Shown piece after piece: positions 49,919-60,223 of a stretch of DNA of 64,000 nucleotides (positions are counted from its first letter, which is position 1; each line of letters starts with the position of its first letter). Made by a program: the position numbers and the translations under genes. The DNA lies in NCBI RefSeq assembly GCF_001679785.1, contig NZ_CP016286.1, positions 4,033,501 through 4,097,500 on the forward strand, written 5' to 3'. The notes under the pieces are model-generated. The model saw nothing but the letters and a program-made list of their open reading frames with translations, made no database searches and had not been told where the DNA came from. Source of the stretch: Rhizobium leguminosarum. Its GTDB lineage: Bacteria > Pseudomonadota > Alphaproteobacteria > Rhizobiales > Rhizobiaceae.

Positions 49919-49968
49919 AGAGCATGATGTCGCCCGAAAACCGCTCACACTTTTCGGCATCATGCTCT
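49919..49968. repeat. Long hairpin repeat E in the his cluster
   Basis: Perfect 11-bp outer stem AGAGCATGATG (49919) / CATCATGCTCT (49958) and inner CCGAAAA / TTTTCGG. One arm recurs at 16023, and a diverged full copy lies at 22872. Confidence 0.85.
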
Positions 49969-50016
49969 AGGGAAATAAGGCAGCTCTATTAAAAGCCAGC
50001 CCTTGGAAAAATTCCA

Positions 50017-50039
50017 GCAAAACCGTGTAACCGTTTTGC
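50017..50039. repeat. Short hairpin F in the his cluster
   Basis: GCAAAAC (50017) / GTTTTGC (50033) with a 9-base interior, next to a GGAAAAATTCC palindrome at 50005-50015. Read on the minus strand it lies about 40 bases after the hisH stop and could act in termination, though there is no immediate T-run. Confidence 0.5.
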
Positions 50040-50077
50040 TTCGGGACTGCGTGAACAATGCTTGACGGGTTCGGGCT

Positions 50078-50728
50078 CTACGGGTTCCAGCGCAGAAAAT
50101 TGGCGATCAGGGCCAGGCCGAGCTTCTGGCTCTTTTCCGGGTGAAACTGTGCCCCGACCATGTTGTCGCGCCCGACGAAAGCGGTCATTGGACCGCCATA
50201 GTCGGCCGTCGCTATAACGTCCTCGGCGTTTTCGGCTGCAAGATGGTAGGAATGCACGAAATAGGCGTGCAGTCCCTGCGACCCCGTCGGAATTCCTTCG
50301 AAGAGCGGATGTTCGCGCTTCAGGTCGAGCGTGTTCCAGCCGATCTGCGGGATCTTGAGTGCCGGATCATCCGGCGTCATCTCGACGACGTTACCGGGGA
50401 TCCAGCCGAAACCGTGCGTCACGGTCTTCTCGAGGCCGCGCGAGGACATGAGCTGCATGCCGACGCAAATGCCGAGGAACGGCCGGGCCTTCTTCCCGAC
50501 AGCCTCGATCAGCACCTCGGCCATATCAGGCACGGCATCGAGGCCGCGCCGGCAATCGGCATAGGCGCCGACACCGGGAAGCACGATACGATCGGCCGCG
50601 GCAACATCCTCCGCCCTGTCGGTGAGATCGATATGGGCATCGATGCCAGCTTCGTGGGCGGCACGCTCGAAAGCCTTAGTCGCCGAGCGCAGGTTACCGG
50701 AGCCATAGTCGATAATCGCGACGCGCAT
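50078..50728 (-). CDS. hisH: Imidazole glycerol phosphate synthase glutamine amidotransferase HisH
   Basis: A 216-residue class-I glutaminase that feeds ammonia to HisF. The nucleophile Cys is in [12 protein letters not shown] (about 86), and the catalytic His and Glu are in [24 protein letters not shown] opens the protein. It starts 2 bases after the DUF2628 gene stop. Between it and hisA lie 254 bases of hairpins plus two small genes. Confidence 0.97.
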   Translation of the reverse strand: MRVAIIDYGSGNLRSATKAFERAAHEAGIDAHIDLTDRAEDVAAADRIVLPGVGAYADCRRGLDAVPDMAEVLIEAVGKKARPFLGICVGMQLMSSRGLEKTVTHGFGWIPGNVVEMTPDDPALKIPQIGWNTLDLKREHPLFEGIPTGSQGLHAYFVHSYHLAAENAEDVIATADYGGPMTAFVGRDNMVGAQFHPEKSQKLGLALIANFLRWNP

Positions 50729-50730
50729 CG

Positions 50731-51216
50731 TCAGCGTCCTCCATCAAAACCAAAGAGACCAAGCGATGTTGCATCGCCGTGCGGGCCGTTCGGACGGGCT
50801 TTGTTCTGCCAGTCCGGTGCCGGGGCGTCGTCACTAACTGCGATAGCCGCCCTGTCCGAAAAATAGACCTGCTCGGCAATGCCGATCGTATCGGCCGCAA
50901 TGAATGCGTCTTCGTTCCAGCCCTTCGCAGCAAAGTTGCGGACACGGACATTCTGGCCCTCAAGACCGACCAGCATATTCACGCCCAACAGGATTGCCGC
51001 TCCCGCCGGCCCGAGGCCGGGTTCGTCCATCAGCGCACCACCAATCCCCTGCAGCAGAAAGGCCGCGGCCGCATGCAGCCAAAGCCGATGCGCCAGCAGC
51101 CAAACCCATGGAAATAGGAAGCCGAGCAGCGTGAAGCCGTCACGGATGGTTCGCGTCTCATCGGCCGTGGCGCTCGTACTGCCGGGCGGTGTCAAGAAGA
51201 TATAGCTGGACGTCAT
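50731..51216 (-). CDS. DUF2628 membrane protein
   Basis: A 161-residue protein with two or three hydrophobic segments (about 28-60, [29 protein letters not shown], and 70-85) followed by a soluble tail containing [27 protein letters not shown]. This fits DUF2628, whose function is unknown. ATG 51216 has AGGGAG nine bases upstream; the open frame upstream to 51477 is a shadow of hisB. It is nested tightly between hisB (22 bases) and hisH (2 bases). Confidence 0.85.
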   Translation of the reverse strand: MTSSYIFLTPPGSTSATADETRTIRDGFTLLGFLFPWVWLLAHRLWLHAAAAFLLQGIGGALMDEPGLGPAGAAILLGVNMLVGLEGQNVRVRNFAAKGWNEDAFIAADTIGIAEQVYFSDRAAIAVSDDAPAPDWQNKARPNGPHGDATSLGLFGFDGGR

Positions 51217-51238
51217 TGCCGCCGCTCCCTTGAAGGGC

Positions 51239-51847
51239 TCAGACGAGCGTGCCCTTGGTCGAGGGAACACGGCCCGCCTGTCTCGGATCGATCTCTGTCG
51301 CCGTGCGCAATGCACGGGCAACGGCCTTGAAGCATGTCTCGGCAATATGGTGATTGTTGGCGCCATAATGGTTGAAAATATGCAAGGTGATGCCGGCATT
51401 CTGGGCGAGCGCATGGAAGAATTCGCGAACGAGCTCGGTGTCGAAAGTGCCGATCTTCGGCGCACTGAAGGCGACATTCCAGACGAGGAACGGTCGGCCG
51501 GAAAGATCGACCGCAGCCTTGGTCATCGTCTCGTCCATGGCGAGATCGATTGAAGCGTAGCGGGTGATGCCGCGCCGGTCGCCGAGTGCCTTGGAGATCG
51601 CCTGGCCGATGGCGATGCCGGTATCTTCGACCGTATGATGGTCGTCGATATGCAGGTCGCCCTTGGCATCGATCTCCATGTCGATGAGGGAATGTCGCGA
51701 AAGCTGGTCGAGCATGTGGTCGAAGAAGCCGACGCCCGTCGAGATCGTCGATTTGCCGGTGCCGTCGACATTGACGGAAACGGAAATCGAGGTTTCGTTG
51801 GTCTTGCGGGAAACGCTGCCCGTGCGGCTTGCTGCGGTCTCGGCCAT
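51239..51847 (-). CDS. hisB: Imidazoleglycerol-phosphate dehydratase
   Basis: A 202-residue Mn-dependent dehydratase, the monofunctional form without the phosphatase domain of E. coli HisB. The two His-rich motifs [18 protein letters not shown] and [14 protein letters not shown] are the metal ligands. ATG 51847 ([10 protein letters not shown]) has GGAGGG upstream; ATG 51859 adds four residues. It heads the histidine cluster and is divergent from hslV. Confidence 0.96.
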   Translation of the reverse strand: MAETAASRTGSVSRKTNETSISVSVNVDGTGKSTISTGVGFFDHMLDQLSRHSLIDMEIDAKGDLHIDDHHTVEDTGIAIGQAISKALGDRRGITRYASIDLAMDETMTKAAVDLSGRPFLVWNVAFSAPKIGTFDTELVREFFHALAQNAGITLHIFNHYGANNHHIAETCFKAVARALRTATEIDPRQAGRVPSTKGTLV

Positions 51848-52003
51848 GTGGCCCTCCATCGGGAATAAGGCCGTTCCTTATCAGGCGCATCCGGAAATAT
51901 CCAGAAGCCGGGGAAGAGAAAAGCCGGCCCATTTGCAATCGGCGCCAGTCCACTTACATAGGGCTCAACAGGGCCGGCATGCGGCCCGGCAGACAGGTGT
52001 TTT

Positions 52004-52531
52004 ATGACAACAATCATTACAGTTCGAAAAGGCGGCAAGGTGGTGATGGCGGGCGATGGCCAGGTGAGCCTTGGCCAGACCGTCATGAAAGGCAATGCCC
52101 GCAAGGTGCGCCGTATCGGCAAGGGCGAAGTCGTCGCCGGTTTCGCCGGCGCCACCGCCGATGCCTTCACCCTGCTCGAAAGGCTTGAAAAGAAGCTGGA
52201 GCAATATCCCGGTCAATTGATGCGTGCCGCCGTCGAGCTCGCCAAGGACTGGCGCACCGACAAATACCTGCGTAATCTCGAAGCCATGATGCTCGTCGCC
52301 GACAAGTCGATCACGCTGGCGATCACCGGCAATGGCGACGTTCTGGAACCGGAGCACGGCACGACGGCGATCGGTTCCGGCGGCAATTTTGCCCTCGCCG
52401 CCGCCCTCGCACTCATGGATACCGACAAATCGGCCGAGGAGATCGCTCGCCGTGCTCTCGATATCGCCGCCGACATCTGCGTCTACACGAACCACAACGT
52501 CGTGGTGGAATCGCTGGATGCCGAAGGCTGA
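52004..52531 (+). CDS. hslV: ATP-dependent protease subunit HslV
   Basis: A 175-residue proteasome-like peptidase of the HslUV complex. After Met removal the catalytic N-terminal Thr is in [50 protein letters not shown] is typical. It lies 156 bases from divergent hisB. hslU is downstream but separated by a GNAT gene that overlaps hslV by 14 nt. I could not identify a convincing heat-shock promoter. Confidence 0.97.
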   Translation: MTTIITVRKGGKVVMAGDGQVSLGQTVMKGNARKVRRIGKGEVVAGFAGATADAFTLLERLEKKLEQYPGQLMRAAVELAKDWRTDKYLRNLEAMMLVADKSITLAITGNGDVLEPEHGTTAIGSGGNFALAAALALMDTDKSAEEIARRALDIAADICVYTNHNVVVESLDAEG

Positions 52532-53030
52532 ACCCTATGCCTTCCGGCCGCTTGCCGCGGTTGACCTGCCGCTCCTCGCCAAATGGCTGGAAAGCCGGCA
52601 TGTCAGGCGCTGGTGGGGCGATCCGGCCCAGGCGCTGGCTTCGATGGAAAAGCATATCGATGCGGCCTCCGTCTCGTGCTTCATCGTCACGCTGAATGGA
52701 AAGGACTTCGCCTTTATCCAGGCGGCCGATCTCGACGACGAGGACGATAAAGCGCTCGCCGGTCAGCCGAAGGGCACCTACGGCATCGACCAGTTCATCG
52801 GCATCGAGGAATTCGCGGGCAAAGGTCACGGACCAGCCTTTATGATAGGGTTCTGCGATATGCTCTTTGCAAAGGGCGCGCAGCGGATCCTCGTCGATCC
52901 GCATCCTGACAATGCATTCGCAATCAGAGCCTATACCAAGGCGGGCTTTCAAGGACTTGGCGAAACAACGACTAATTACGGCCGGGCGCTGTTGATGGCC
53001 CTGGACCGCCAGGAGAATGATACGCAATGA
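52518..53030 (+). CDS. GNAT acetyltransferase, AAC(6')-Ib-like
   Basis: A 170-residue GNAT-fold protein resembling aminoglycoside 6'-N-acetyltransferases: HVRRWWGDP near the N-terminus, [20 protein letters not shown] with the acetyl-CoA pyrophosphate loop GKGHGP, and [19 protein letters not shown] near the C-terminus. Chromosomal members are not necessarily resistance genes; the physiological substrate is unknown. ATG 52518 is inside hslV (14-nt overlap), and the stop overlaps the hslU start by 4 nt, so it is an integral part of the hslV-hslU unit. Confidence 0.87.
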   Translation: MPKAEPYAFRPLAAVDLPLLAKWLESRHVRRWWGDPAQALASMEKHIDAASVSCFIVTLNGKDFAFIQAADLDDEDDKALAGQPKGTYGIDQFIGIEEFAGKGHGPAFMIGFCDMLFAKGAQRILVDPHPDNAFAIRAYTKAGFQGLGETTTNYGRALLMALDRQENDTQ

Positions 53031-54334
53031 CCACTTTTTCCCCCCGCGAGATCGTTTCCGAGCTCGATCGCTATATCATCGGCCAGCATGACGCCAAGCG
53101 CGCCGTTGCGATTGCGCTGCGCAACCGCTGGCGCCGCCAGCAGCTCGACCCGAGCCTGCGCGACGAAGTCATGCCGAAGAACATCCTGATGATCGGCCCG
53201 ACCGGCGTCGGCAAGACGGAAATCTCCCGCCGCCTGGCAAAGCTCGCCGGCGCACCTTTCATCAAGGTGGAAGCGACAAAGTTCACCGAAGTCGGCTATG
53301 TCGGCCGCGACGTCGAGCAGATCATCCGCGATCTGGTCGAGGTCGGCATCGGCCTGGTGCGCGAGAAGAAGCGAGCCGAGGTACAGGCCAAGGCGCATGT
53401 GAGTGCCGAGGAGCGTGTTCTCGATGCGCTGGTCGGCACGACAGCATCGCCTGCCACGCGTGAAAACTTCCGCAAGAAGCTCCGGGACGGCGAACTTGAC
53501 GACAAGGAAATCGATATCGAGGTGGCCGATGCCGGTTCCGGCATGGGTGGCTTCGAAATTCCCGGCATGCCGGGCGCCAATATCGGCGTGCTGAACCTGT
53601 CGGAAATGTTCGGCAAGGCGATGGGCGGCCGTACCAAGAAGGTCCGCACCACAGTCAAGGCTTCGTATAGTGACCTGATCCGCGACGAATCCGACAAGCT
53701 GATCGACAACGAAGTGATCCAGCGTGAAGCCGTTCGCTCCACCGAGAATGACGGTATCGTCTTCCTCGACGAAATCGACAAGATCGCCGCCCGCGATGGC
53801 GGCATGGGCGCCGGCGTTTCGCGCGAAGGCGTCCAGCGCGACCTCTTGCCGCTCGTCGAAGGCACAACGGTCTCGACAAAATACGGGCCCGTGAAGACTG
53901 ACCATATCCTGTTCATCGCCTCCGGCGCCTTCCATGTCTCCAAGCCTTCGGATCTTCTGCCGGAATTGCAGGGCCGCCTGCCGATCCGCGTCGAATTGCG
54001 TCCGCTGAACAAGGATGATTTCCGCCGGATCCTGACCGAGACCGAAGCAAGCCTCATCCGCCAGTACCGCGCGCTGATGGAGACGGAAAGCCTGAGCCTC
54101 GAATTCACCGACGACGCAATCGACGCGCTTGCCGATGTCGCCGTGCATCTGAACTCCTCCGTCGAAAACATCGGCGCACGCCGTCTGCAGACGGTGATGG
54201 AGCGGGTGCTGGACGATATTTCCTACAACGCGCCGGATCGGGGCGGGACGGCCGTGACGATCGATGCCGCCTATGTGCGCGAACATGTCGGCGATCTCGC
54301 ACAGAATACCGATCTCTCGCGCTTCATTCTGTGA
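53027..54334 (+). CDS. hslU: ATP-dependent protease ATPase subunit HslU
   Basis: A 435-residue AAA+ unfoldase that feeds HslV. N-terminal [34 protein letters not shown], Walker [18 protein letters not shown], Walker [12 protein letters not shown], and the C-terminal docking tail ending DLSRFIL are present. The I domain lies between about 110 and 240. Length is typical of the family. Confidence 0.97.
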   Translation: MTTFSPREIVSELDRYIIGQHDAKRAVAIALRNRWRRQQLDPSLRDEVMPKNILMIGPTGVGKTEISRRLAKLAGAPFIKVEATKFTEVGYVGRDVEQIIRDLVEVGIGLVREKKRAEVQAKAHVSAEERVLDALVGTTASPATRENFRKKLRDGELDDKEIDIEVADAGSGMGGFEIPGMPGANIGVLNLSEMFGKAMGGRTKKVRTTVKASYSDLIRDESDKLIDNEVIQREAVRSTENDGIVFLDEIDKIAARDGGMGAGVSREGVQRDLLPLVEGTTVSTKYGPVKTDHILFIASGAFHVSKPSDLLPELQGRLPIRVELRPLNKDDFRRILTETEASLIRQYRALMETESLSLEFTDDAIDALADVAVHLNSSVENIGARRLQTVMERVLDDISYNAPDRGGTAVTIDAAYVREHVGDLAQNTDLSRFIL

Positions 54335-54420
54335 TATCGGCGCACCGCTTCATGTCTTTCCCGGCATGAATGACGGATTGTAACGAACGCGACTCTCGAC
54401 AACGGGCCTTTTACTTTCTA

Positions 54421-54524
54421 CTGCATAATTCCCTAAATCGGGTTCGATTTAGGGATAAAATTATGCAGCAATTCAAAGTGCTACAGCGTCCTTTGCGCGT
54501 CTGAAAAGACGCGCGCCGCTGTAG
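54421..54524 (+). repeat. Two-module palindromic intergenic repeat, copy B
   Basis: Module 1: CTGCATAA (54421) / TTATGCAG (54461) with inner CCCTAAATCG / CGATTTAGGG. Linker CAATTCAAAGTG. Module 2: CTACAGCG (54481) / CGCTGTAG (54517) with a perfect inner GCGCGTCT-GAAA-AGACGCGC hairpin. This is the best-preserved copy; see 19947 and 42226. It fills most of the gap between hslU and the DUF1402 gene. Confidence 0.85.
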
Positions 54525-54624
54525 TGAAGGCCCGTTTTGTTTCCGCTCGGCTTTATTCGGCCAAGATTCTGGTCCAGGCAGCCGCATCACAAACAGGACG
54601 ATGGAACGGACGGGATAACGGATC

Positions 54625-55572
54625 GTGCGACGCCTTTTGACAAGCCTTATGATTGCCGTTGCCCTGGTGAATTCGGCGCCTGCCTTCGCAATGCAGACGG
54701 TGCCGGCCGGCAATCGTCATGCCGAGCAGCCCGATATTCCGGGCGCTTCCATCCGGCGCACCAAAGGCACCAAGAGCAGCTTCGATCTGAAATACGAAAA
54801 GGTTCATGAGCTTCTGGCGACCGATCGCGAGCTGATGAGCAAGATCCGCAAGATTTCCAGCGCTTACGGCATCAATCCCATCCATGTCGTCGGCGCGATC
54901 GTCGGCGAACACACCTATAATGTCGATGCCTACGACCGGCTGCAGGCCTATTATGTCAAGGCTGCCTCCTACGCCGGAGAAAGCTTCCGTTTCGCCTATG
55001 ATGGCGAAAGCGTCGACGAATTTGTGGCGCGGCCGCAATTTTCCGACTGCAAGGGCAAGAACGATTCCTACACGCTCTGGTCCTGCCGCGAAGATGTTTG
55101 GGAAACCGATTTCCGCGGCAAGACGGTTGATGGTACGAGCTTTCCCAACAACCGTTTCAGCGCGGTCTTCTTCCAGCCCTTCTATGCCGGCCAGACCTTC
55201 GGCCTCGGCCAGGTCAATCCGCTGACGGCGCTGATGCTCTCCGATCTCGTGACCCGCGTGTCCGGCTATCCGAAGCTGAATGAGAAGAATGCCGGCGCCG
55301 TCTACAGGGCCATCATGGATCCCGATATCTCGCTCGCCTTCGTCGCGGCCTCAATCCGCAGGTCGATCGACGATTACAAGGAGATCGCGGGCATGGATAT
55401 CTCGGGCAATCCCGGCCTGACGGCGACGCTCTATAATGTCGGCAATTCGCGCCAGCGCGCCGCAGCACTTGCTGCGAAGAACCGCGGCGCCGGGGCGACG
55501 GTCTGGCCGGAAGAGAATTATTACGGCTGGCTGATCAACGACAAGCTGGACGAACTCAAGGGCCTGCTCTAG
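54625..55572 (+). CDS. Exported DUF1402 protein
   Basis: A 315-residue protein with a clear signal peptide (MRRLLTSLMIAVALVNSAPAFA, cleavage near 22). The mature part matches DUF1402: KIRKISSAYGINPIHVVGAIVGEHTYNVD resembles the catalytic helix of lysozyme-like transglycosylases with a Glu in GEHTYN, and GQTFGLGQVNPLTALMLSD and YNVGNSRQRAA also recall that fold. An acting Glu at this place would suggest a peptidoglycan lytic enzyme, but this is inference. The start is GTG 54625. Confidence 0.82.
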   Translation: MRRLLTSLMIAVALVNSAPAFAMQTVPAGNRHAEQPDIPGASIRRTKGTKSSFDLKYEKVHELLATDRELMSKIRKISSAYGINPIHVVGAIVGEHTYNVDAYDRLQAYYVKAASYAGESFRFAYDGESVDEFVARPQFSDCKGKNDSYTLWSCREDVWETDFRGKTVDGTSFPNNRFSAVFFQPFYAGQTFGLGQVNPLTALMLSDLVTRVSGYPKLNEKNAGAVYRAIMDPDISLAFVAASIRRSIDDYKEIAGMDISGNPGLTATLYNVGNSRQRAAALAAKNRGAGATVWPEENYYGWLINDKLDELKGLL

Positions 55573-55620
55573 CTTCAAGCTTGCCGGGAAGGCCTAGATC
55601 TTCCCCGAAAGGCTTTTACG

Positions 55621-57033
55621 ATGGACATGCGTCCGGACCCCTTCGTACCGCCAGCACCGCTGCCGCGTACCGTGCCGCCGAGCCGGCTGGAAATTATCCG
55701 CATCATCCTGCGCAATCCGCTCGAACTCTGGGGCGAGCCGTCCTACACGCTGCCGTGGATCCGCACCAATTTCTTCGGCCAGAGGACGCTGATCGTCAAC
55801 GATCCTGGCCTGATCAAGCACGTGCTGGTCGACAATGCCAATAATTACCGCATGTCGGATGTACGCCAACTCGTCCTGCGTCCGATCCTCCGCGACGGCC
55901 TTCTGACCGCCGAAGGTCCTGTCTGGAAGAGATCGCGCAAGGCGGTGGCGCCTATTTTCACCCCCCGCCATGCCCAAGGCTTTGCCGGGCAGATGCTGCG
56001 CCAATCCGAAGATTATGCCCGCAAATATGAGAGCGCAGGCGAGGCAGGCGCAATTTTCGATATCAGCACCGACATGACCGAGCTGACCTTCGCAATTCTC
56101 GCCGACACATTATTTTCAGGCGAAATCGTCACCTCGAGCGGCCATTTCGCCGACGACGTCAATGAACTCCTGCATCGCATGGGCCGCGTCGATCCGATGG
56201 ATCTGATGCGCGCTCCCTCCTGGGTTCCACGTGTGACACGCATCGGCGGTCAGAAAGTGCTGGAGAAATTCCGCGCCATCGTGCGCAACACCATGGATAT
56301 GCGGCTCGCAAAGGTGAAGGCAGACCGCAACAGCGCCCCCGAAGATTTCCTGACCCTGCTCCTGGAGCAGGCTGGCCCTGAGGGGCTGACCAACGAGGAA
56401 ATCGAAGACAATATTCTGACCTTCATCGGCGCGGGGCATGAGACCACAGCCCGAGCGTTGGCCTGGACCCTGTATTGCGTATCGAACAGCCCGCATATCC
56501 GCGAGGCAATGGAAGAAGAAATCGACGCGGTGCTCGCCACTGGGGCCAAACCTGTGGAATGGCTGGATATGATGCCGCAGACGCGCGCCGCCTTCGAGGA
56601 GGCTTTGCGCCTCTATCCGCCGGCGCCATCGATCAATCGCGCCGCCATATCAGATGATTCTTGGACAAGCCCCAAGGGCGAGCGGGTCGAGATCGAAGCC
56701 GGCGTCACGGTGCTCGTCATGCCTTGGACGTTGCATCGCCACGAACTTCACTGGGACAGGCCGCGTGCCTATATGCCCGAACGCTTCCTGCCGGAAAATC
56801 GCGGCTCTATCGGCCGCTTTCAGTTCCTGCCTTTCGGCGCTGGCCCGCGTGTCTGCATTGGCGCAACCTTTGCGCTTCAGGAGGCGGTGATCGCCCTTGC
56901 TGTCCTAATGCATCGTTATCGCTTCGATTCCACCGATCAGACCAAGCCTTGGCCGGTGCAGAAGCTGACGACGCAGCCGCAGAACGGACTGCCGATGCTT
57001 GTGACGCCGCGCATAATTGCCACGAAGGCATAA
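55621..57033 (+). CDS. Cytochrome P450
   Basis: A 470-residue P450 monooxygenase. The I-helix is FIGAGHETTARALAW, the ExxR motif is in FEEALRLYPPAP, PERF is in YMPERFLPEN, and the heme-ligand Cys is in FLPFGAGPRVCIGATFALQE. No N-terminal membrane anchor is seen, so it is probably soluble. Redox partners are not encoded nearby and the substrate is unknown. It lies 48 bases after the DUF1402 gene on the same strand. Confidence 0.93.
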   Translation: MDMRPDPFVPPAPLPRTVPPSRLEIIRIILRNPLELWGEPSYTLPWIRTNFFGQRTLIVNDPGLIKHVLVDNANNYRMSDVRQLVLRPILRDGLLTAEGPVWKRSRKAVAPIFTPRHAQGFAGQMLRQSEDYARKYESAGEAGAIFDISTDMTELTFAILADTLFSGEIVTSSGHFADDVNELLHRMGRVDPMDLMRAPSWVPRVTRIGGQKVLEKFRAIVRNTMDMRLAKVKADRNSAPEDFLTLLLEQAGPEGLTNEEIEDNILTFIGAGHETTARALAWTLYCVSNSPHIREAMEEEIDAVLATGAKPVEWLDMMPQTRAAFEEALRLYPPAPSINRAAISDDSWTSPKGERVEIEAGVTVLVMPWTLHRHELHWDRPRAYMPERFLPENRGSIGRFQFLPFGAGPRVCIGATFALQEAVIALAVLMHRYRFDSTDQTKPWPVQKLTTQPQNGLPMLVTPRIIATKA

Positions 57034-57119
57034 ATCTTTCGAATTATTGCAGAATTGACTGTGAATGAAAGCCGGGCAAAGTGGCAGCATTCGAAAGTCG
57101 TTGCCAGGGAGAATGTCGC

Positions 57120-59291
57120 ATGAGCCGCGTTGATAAGAACGGTCTTGCCATCGAAACCGTCCTTCATGATTTCCTCGTTAAGGAGGTGCTGCCGGGTCTG
57201 GCGGTCGATGCGGACAAGTTTTTCGCCGATTTTTCCGCGATCGTCCACGATCTCGCCCCGAAAAATCGTGCGCTGCTGGCAAAACGCGACGAGCTGCAGG
57301 TAAAGATCGACGACTGGTATCGTCGGCATGGCGCGCCGGCGGATATGGACGAATACCAGTCCTTCCTCCGTGAAATCGGTTATCTCTTGCCTGAGGGATC
57401 GGACTTCCAGGTTTCGACCGACAATGTCGATCCGGAGATCGCCTCGATCGCCGGCCCGCAGCTCGTCGTTCCCGTCATGAACGCCCGTTACGCCTTGAAC
57501 GCCGCCAATGCCCGCTGGGGCTCACTCTATGATGCGCTCTACGGCACGGACGCCATTCCCGAGAGCGATGGCGCCGAGAAGGGTAAGGGCTACAATCCGA
57601 AGCGCGGCGAGAAGGTCATCGCCTGGGTGCGCGATTTCCTCGATGCATCAGCGCCGCTGCAGGACTGCCGCTGGAAGGATGTCGGAAGCTTCGCCGTCAA
57701 GGATGGAGCGCTGGTCGTCAGATCGATCGATGGCGAGCAGGCCATGCTAACGGACGGCAAGCATTTTGCCGGCTATCGCGGCGATCTCGCCGCTCCGACG
57801 CATATCCTCCTGAAGAACAACGGCATTCACATTGAAATCGTCATCGATGCGGCGACGACGATCGGGAAAGCCGATCCGGCTGATATTTCCGATGTCTGGC
57901 TGGAATCGGCAATTACGACGATCATGGACTGCGAGGATTCGATTGCCGCCGTCGATGCCGAGGACAAGGTCGTCGTCTATCGCAACTGGCTCGGTCTGAT
58001 GAAGGGCGATCTGCAGGAAGAAGTGGCAAAGGGCGGAACGAGCTTCATCCGCACGCTCAACCCGGATCTGCAATATGCCGGCCCGGATGGTACCGCCTTC
58101 GAGGTACACCGGCGCTCGCTGATGCTGGTGCGCAATGTCGGGCACCTCATGACCAACCCGGCGATCCTCGACCGCGACGGCAACGAGGTGCCTGAAGGTA
58201 TGATGGATGCTGCGATCACCGGCCTGATCGCGCTTTATGATATTGGTCCCTCCGGCCGGCGGAAGAATTCCCGGACCGGCTCGATGTATGTGGTCAAGCC
58301 GAAGATGCATGGGCCGGAAGAGGTCGCCTTCGCCGTCGAGATCTTCTCGCGGGTCGAAGATGCGCTTGGCCTACCGCGCAACACCATCAAGATGGGCATC
58401 ATGGATGAGGAGCGCCGCACGACCGTCAACCTCAAGGAATGCATCCGTGCCGCCCGCGAGCGCGTCGTCTTCATCAATACCGGCTTCCTCGATCGCACTG
58501 GCGACGAGATCCACACCTCGATGGAAGCCGGCCCGATGATTCGCAAGGGCGACATGCGCCAGGCGGCCTGGATTTCCGCCTATGAGAATTGGAACGTCGA
58601 CATCGGCCTCGAATGCGGCTTGTCCGGTCATGCCCAGATCGGCAAGGGCATGTGGGCGATGCCGGATCTGATGGCGGCGATGCTCGAACAGAAGATCGCC
58701 CACCCGAAGGCCGGCGCCAACACCGCCTGGGTACCGTCGCCGACGGCCGCAACCCTGCATGCCACCCATTATCACCGGGTCAATGTCGCCCGTGTGCAGC
58801 AGGGGCTGAAGGATCGCGCCCGCGCCAAACTCTCCGATATTCTCTCCGTGCCGGTCGCGGTGCGGCCGAATTGGACACCGGACGAAATCCAGCGCGAGCT
58901 CGACAACAATGCTCAAGGAATCCTCGGCTATGTCGTGCGCTGGGTCGATCAGGGCGTCGGCTGCTCGAAGGTGCCCGACATCAACAATGTCGGCCTGATG
59001 GAAGATCGCGCGACGCTGCGCATTTCGGCCCAGCACATGGCGAACTGGCTGCATCACAAGGTCGTCACCGAAGCTCAGATCATCGAGACGATGAGGCGCA
59101 TGGCCGCCGTCGTCGACCGGCAGAATGCGTCGGACCCCACCTACCAGCCGATGGCCGGCAACTTTGACGATTCGATCGCCTTCCGGGCTGCCCTCGATCT
59201 CGTCCTGAAGGGTAGGGAACAGCCGAACGGTTATACCGAGCCGGTGCTTCACCGCCGCCGCCTCGAGCTCAAGGCGAAGCAGACTGCCTGA
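57120..59291 (+). CDS. glcB: Malate synthase G
   Basis: A 723-residue monomeric malate synthase that condenses glyoxylate with acetyl-CoA. The family signature is seen in [46 protein letters not shown] and the catalytic-site [17 protein letters not shown]. It lets the cell grow on acetate or use glyoxylate. ATG 57120 ([10 protein letters not shown]) has AGGGAG upstream; the extension from 57081 is not conserved. A strong terminator follows. Confidence 0.97.
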   Translation: MSRVDKNGLAIETVLHDFLVKEVLPGLAVDADKFFADFSAIVHDLAPKNRALLAKRDELQVKIDDWYRRHGAPADMDEYQSFLREIGYLLPEGSDFQVSTDNVDPEIASIAGPQLVVPVMNARYALNAANARWGSLYDALYGTDAIPESDGAEKGKGYNPKRGEKVIAWVRDFLDASAPLQDCRWKDVGSFAVKDGALVVRSIDGEQAMLTDGKHFAGYRGDLAAPTHILLKNNGIHIEIVIDAATTIGKADPADISDVWLESAITTIMDCEDSIAAVDAEDKVVVYRNWLGLMKGDLQEEVAKGGTSFIRTLNPDLQYAGPDGTAFEVHRRSLMLVRNVGHLMTNPAILDRDGNEVPEGMMDAAITGLIALYDIGPSGRRKNSRTGSMYVVKPKMHGPEEVAFAVEIFSRVEDALGLPRNTIKMGIMDEERRTTVNLKECIRAARERVVFINTGFLDRTGDEIHTSMEAGPMIRKGDMRQAAWISAYENWNVDIGLECGLSGHAQIGKGMWAMPDLMAAMLEQKIAHPKAGANTAWVPSPTAATLHATHYHRVNVARVQQGLKDRARAKLSDILSVPVAVRPNWTPDEIQRELDNNAQGILGYVVRWVDQGVGCSKVPDINNVGLMEDRATLRISAQHMANWLHHKVVTEAQIIETMRRMAAVVDRQNASDPTYQPMAGNFDDSIAFRAALDLVLKGREQPNGYTEPVLHRRRLELKAKQTA

Positions 59292-59302
59292 CGGAGAATA
59301 CG

Positions 59303-59339
59303 AAAAGGCCGCCGGAACGATAGTTCGGCGGCCTTTTTT
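59303..59339. terminator. Bidirectional terminator between glcB and the L,D-transpeptidase gene
   Basis: Stem AAAAGGCCGCCG / CGGCGGCCTTTT, extended by GAAC/GTTC across a GATA loop, with T-runs on both strands. The genes are convergent. Confidence 0.92.
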
Positions 59340-59360
59340 ATACCGAATTCGATAATTAGC

Positions 59361-60044
59361 TTACTGAATGACGACGACCTTGGACGTGCCCTTGCCCGGG
59401 CGGACGCGGCTGTAGAGATCGATGACATCCTGGTTCATCAGGCGAATGCAGCCCGAGGAAGCGGCGGTGCCGATCGAAGCCCATTCCGGCGTGCCGTGCA
59501 GGCGGAAGAGCGTGTCCTTGCCGTCCTCGTTGAAGAGATACATGGCGCGCGCGCCGAGCGGATTGCTGAGACCCGGACCCATGCCGTCCTCGACGTATTT
59601 GGCGAGATCAGGCCGGCGGACGGCCATTTCCTTCGGCGGGTGCCAGTTCGGCCATTCCTGCTTCCAGGCGACGTAGGCGGTGCCGGCCCATGCGAAGCCC
59701 TGCTTGCCGACGCCGATGCCGTAGCGCATCGCCTTGCCGTTGGCCAGGATGTAATAGAGGAAGCGCTCGCGCGTGTTGACGATGATCGTTCCGGGACGCT
59801 CTGTGGTCTGGTAGCTGACGACCTGGCGGCGGAATTGCGGCTTGACCCTGTCGATCGGGATCGCCGGTAGGGAGTATCCGGCATCCTTCGTCAGGCCGTA
59901 GGCGTCATTGAAGATCTGTGCCGTCTGAACCGTCGGGCCTGCGCCCTTGTCGTCGACGGATGCGCTGTCTGAGGTCGTCGAGCAACCGGCCAGAGCGAAT
60001 GTCGCCAGCAGGCCAAAGACAGGGAATGCATTGCGGATGCGCAT
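59361..60044 (-). CDS. Lipoprotein L,D-transpeptidase (YkuD domain)
   Basis: A 227-residue lipoprotein with signal peptide and lipobox LAGC (Cys about 21). The YkuD domain runs from about 80 to 225, with substrate His in FRLHGTPEW and the catalytic Cys in SSGCIRLMNQDV. It likely makes 3-3 peptidoglycan cross-links or attaches outer-membrane proteins to the wall. It is monocistronic, divergent from mmcB. Confidence 0.93.
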   Translation of the reverse strand: MRIRNAFPVFGLLATFALAGCSTTSDSASVDDKGAGPTVQTAQIFNDAYGLTKDAGYSLPAIPIDRVKPQFRRQVVSYQTTERPGTIIVNTRERFLYYILANGKAMRYGIGVGKQGFAWAGTAYVAWKQEWPNWHPPKEMAVRRPDLAKYVEDGMGPGLSNPLGARAMYLFNEDGKDTLFRLHGTPEWASIGTAASSGCIRLMNQDVIDLYSRVRPGKGTSKVVVIQ

Positions 60045-60223
60045 GGATGACTCTTGAAGTTTTGGGGCAAGGAGAACGGTCTTTCGACCATCGTTGATTA
60101 TGGTTTATTTTCGATTAACTTGCGCTTTGCAAGGCTACTGCAGCGCGACAAATCCGTCTGCCGCGCAAATTAGAAGCGCATGGTTTTTTTGCAACAACAC
60201 GCCAGCCCCTCTGATGGTTATCC

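Noticed and set aside
51848..52003. Heat-shock (RpoH) promoter before hslV
   Set aside because: A CCCATTT resembling a -10 exists near 51928, but no CTTGAA-like -35 lies at the right distance.
60045..60223. LexA box upstream of mmcB
   Set aside because: GAAC at about 60077 is followed by CGAC, not GAAC, after 7 bases; it is also closer to the transpeptidase gene. No perfect GTTC-N7-GTTC was found.
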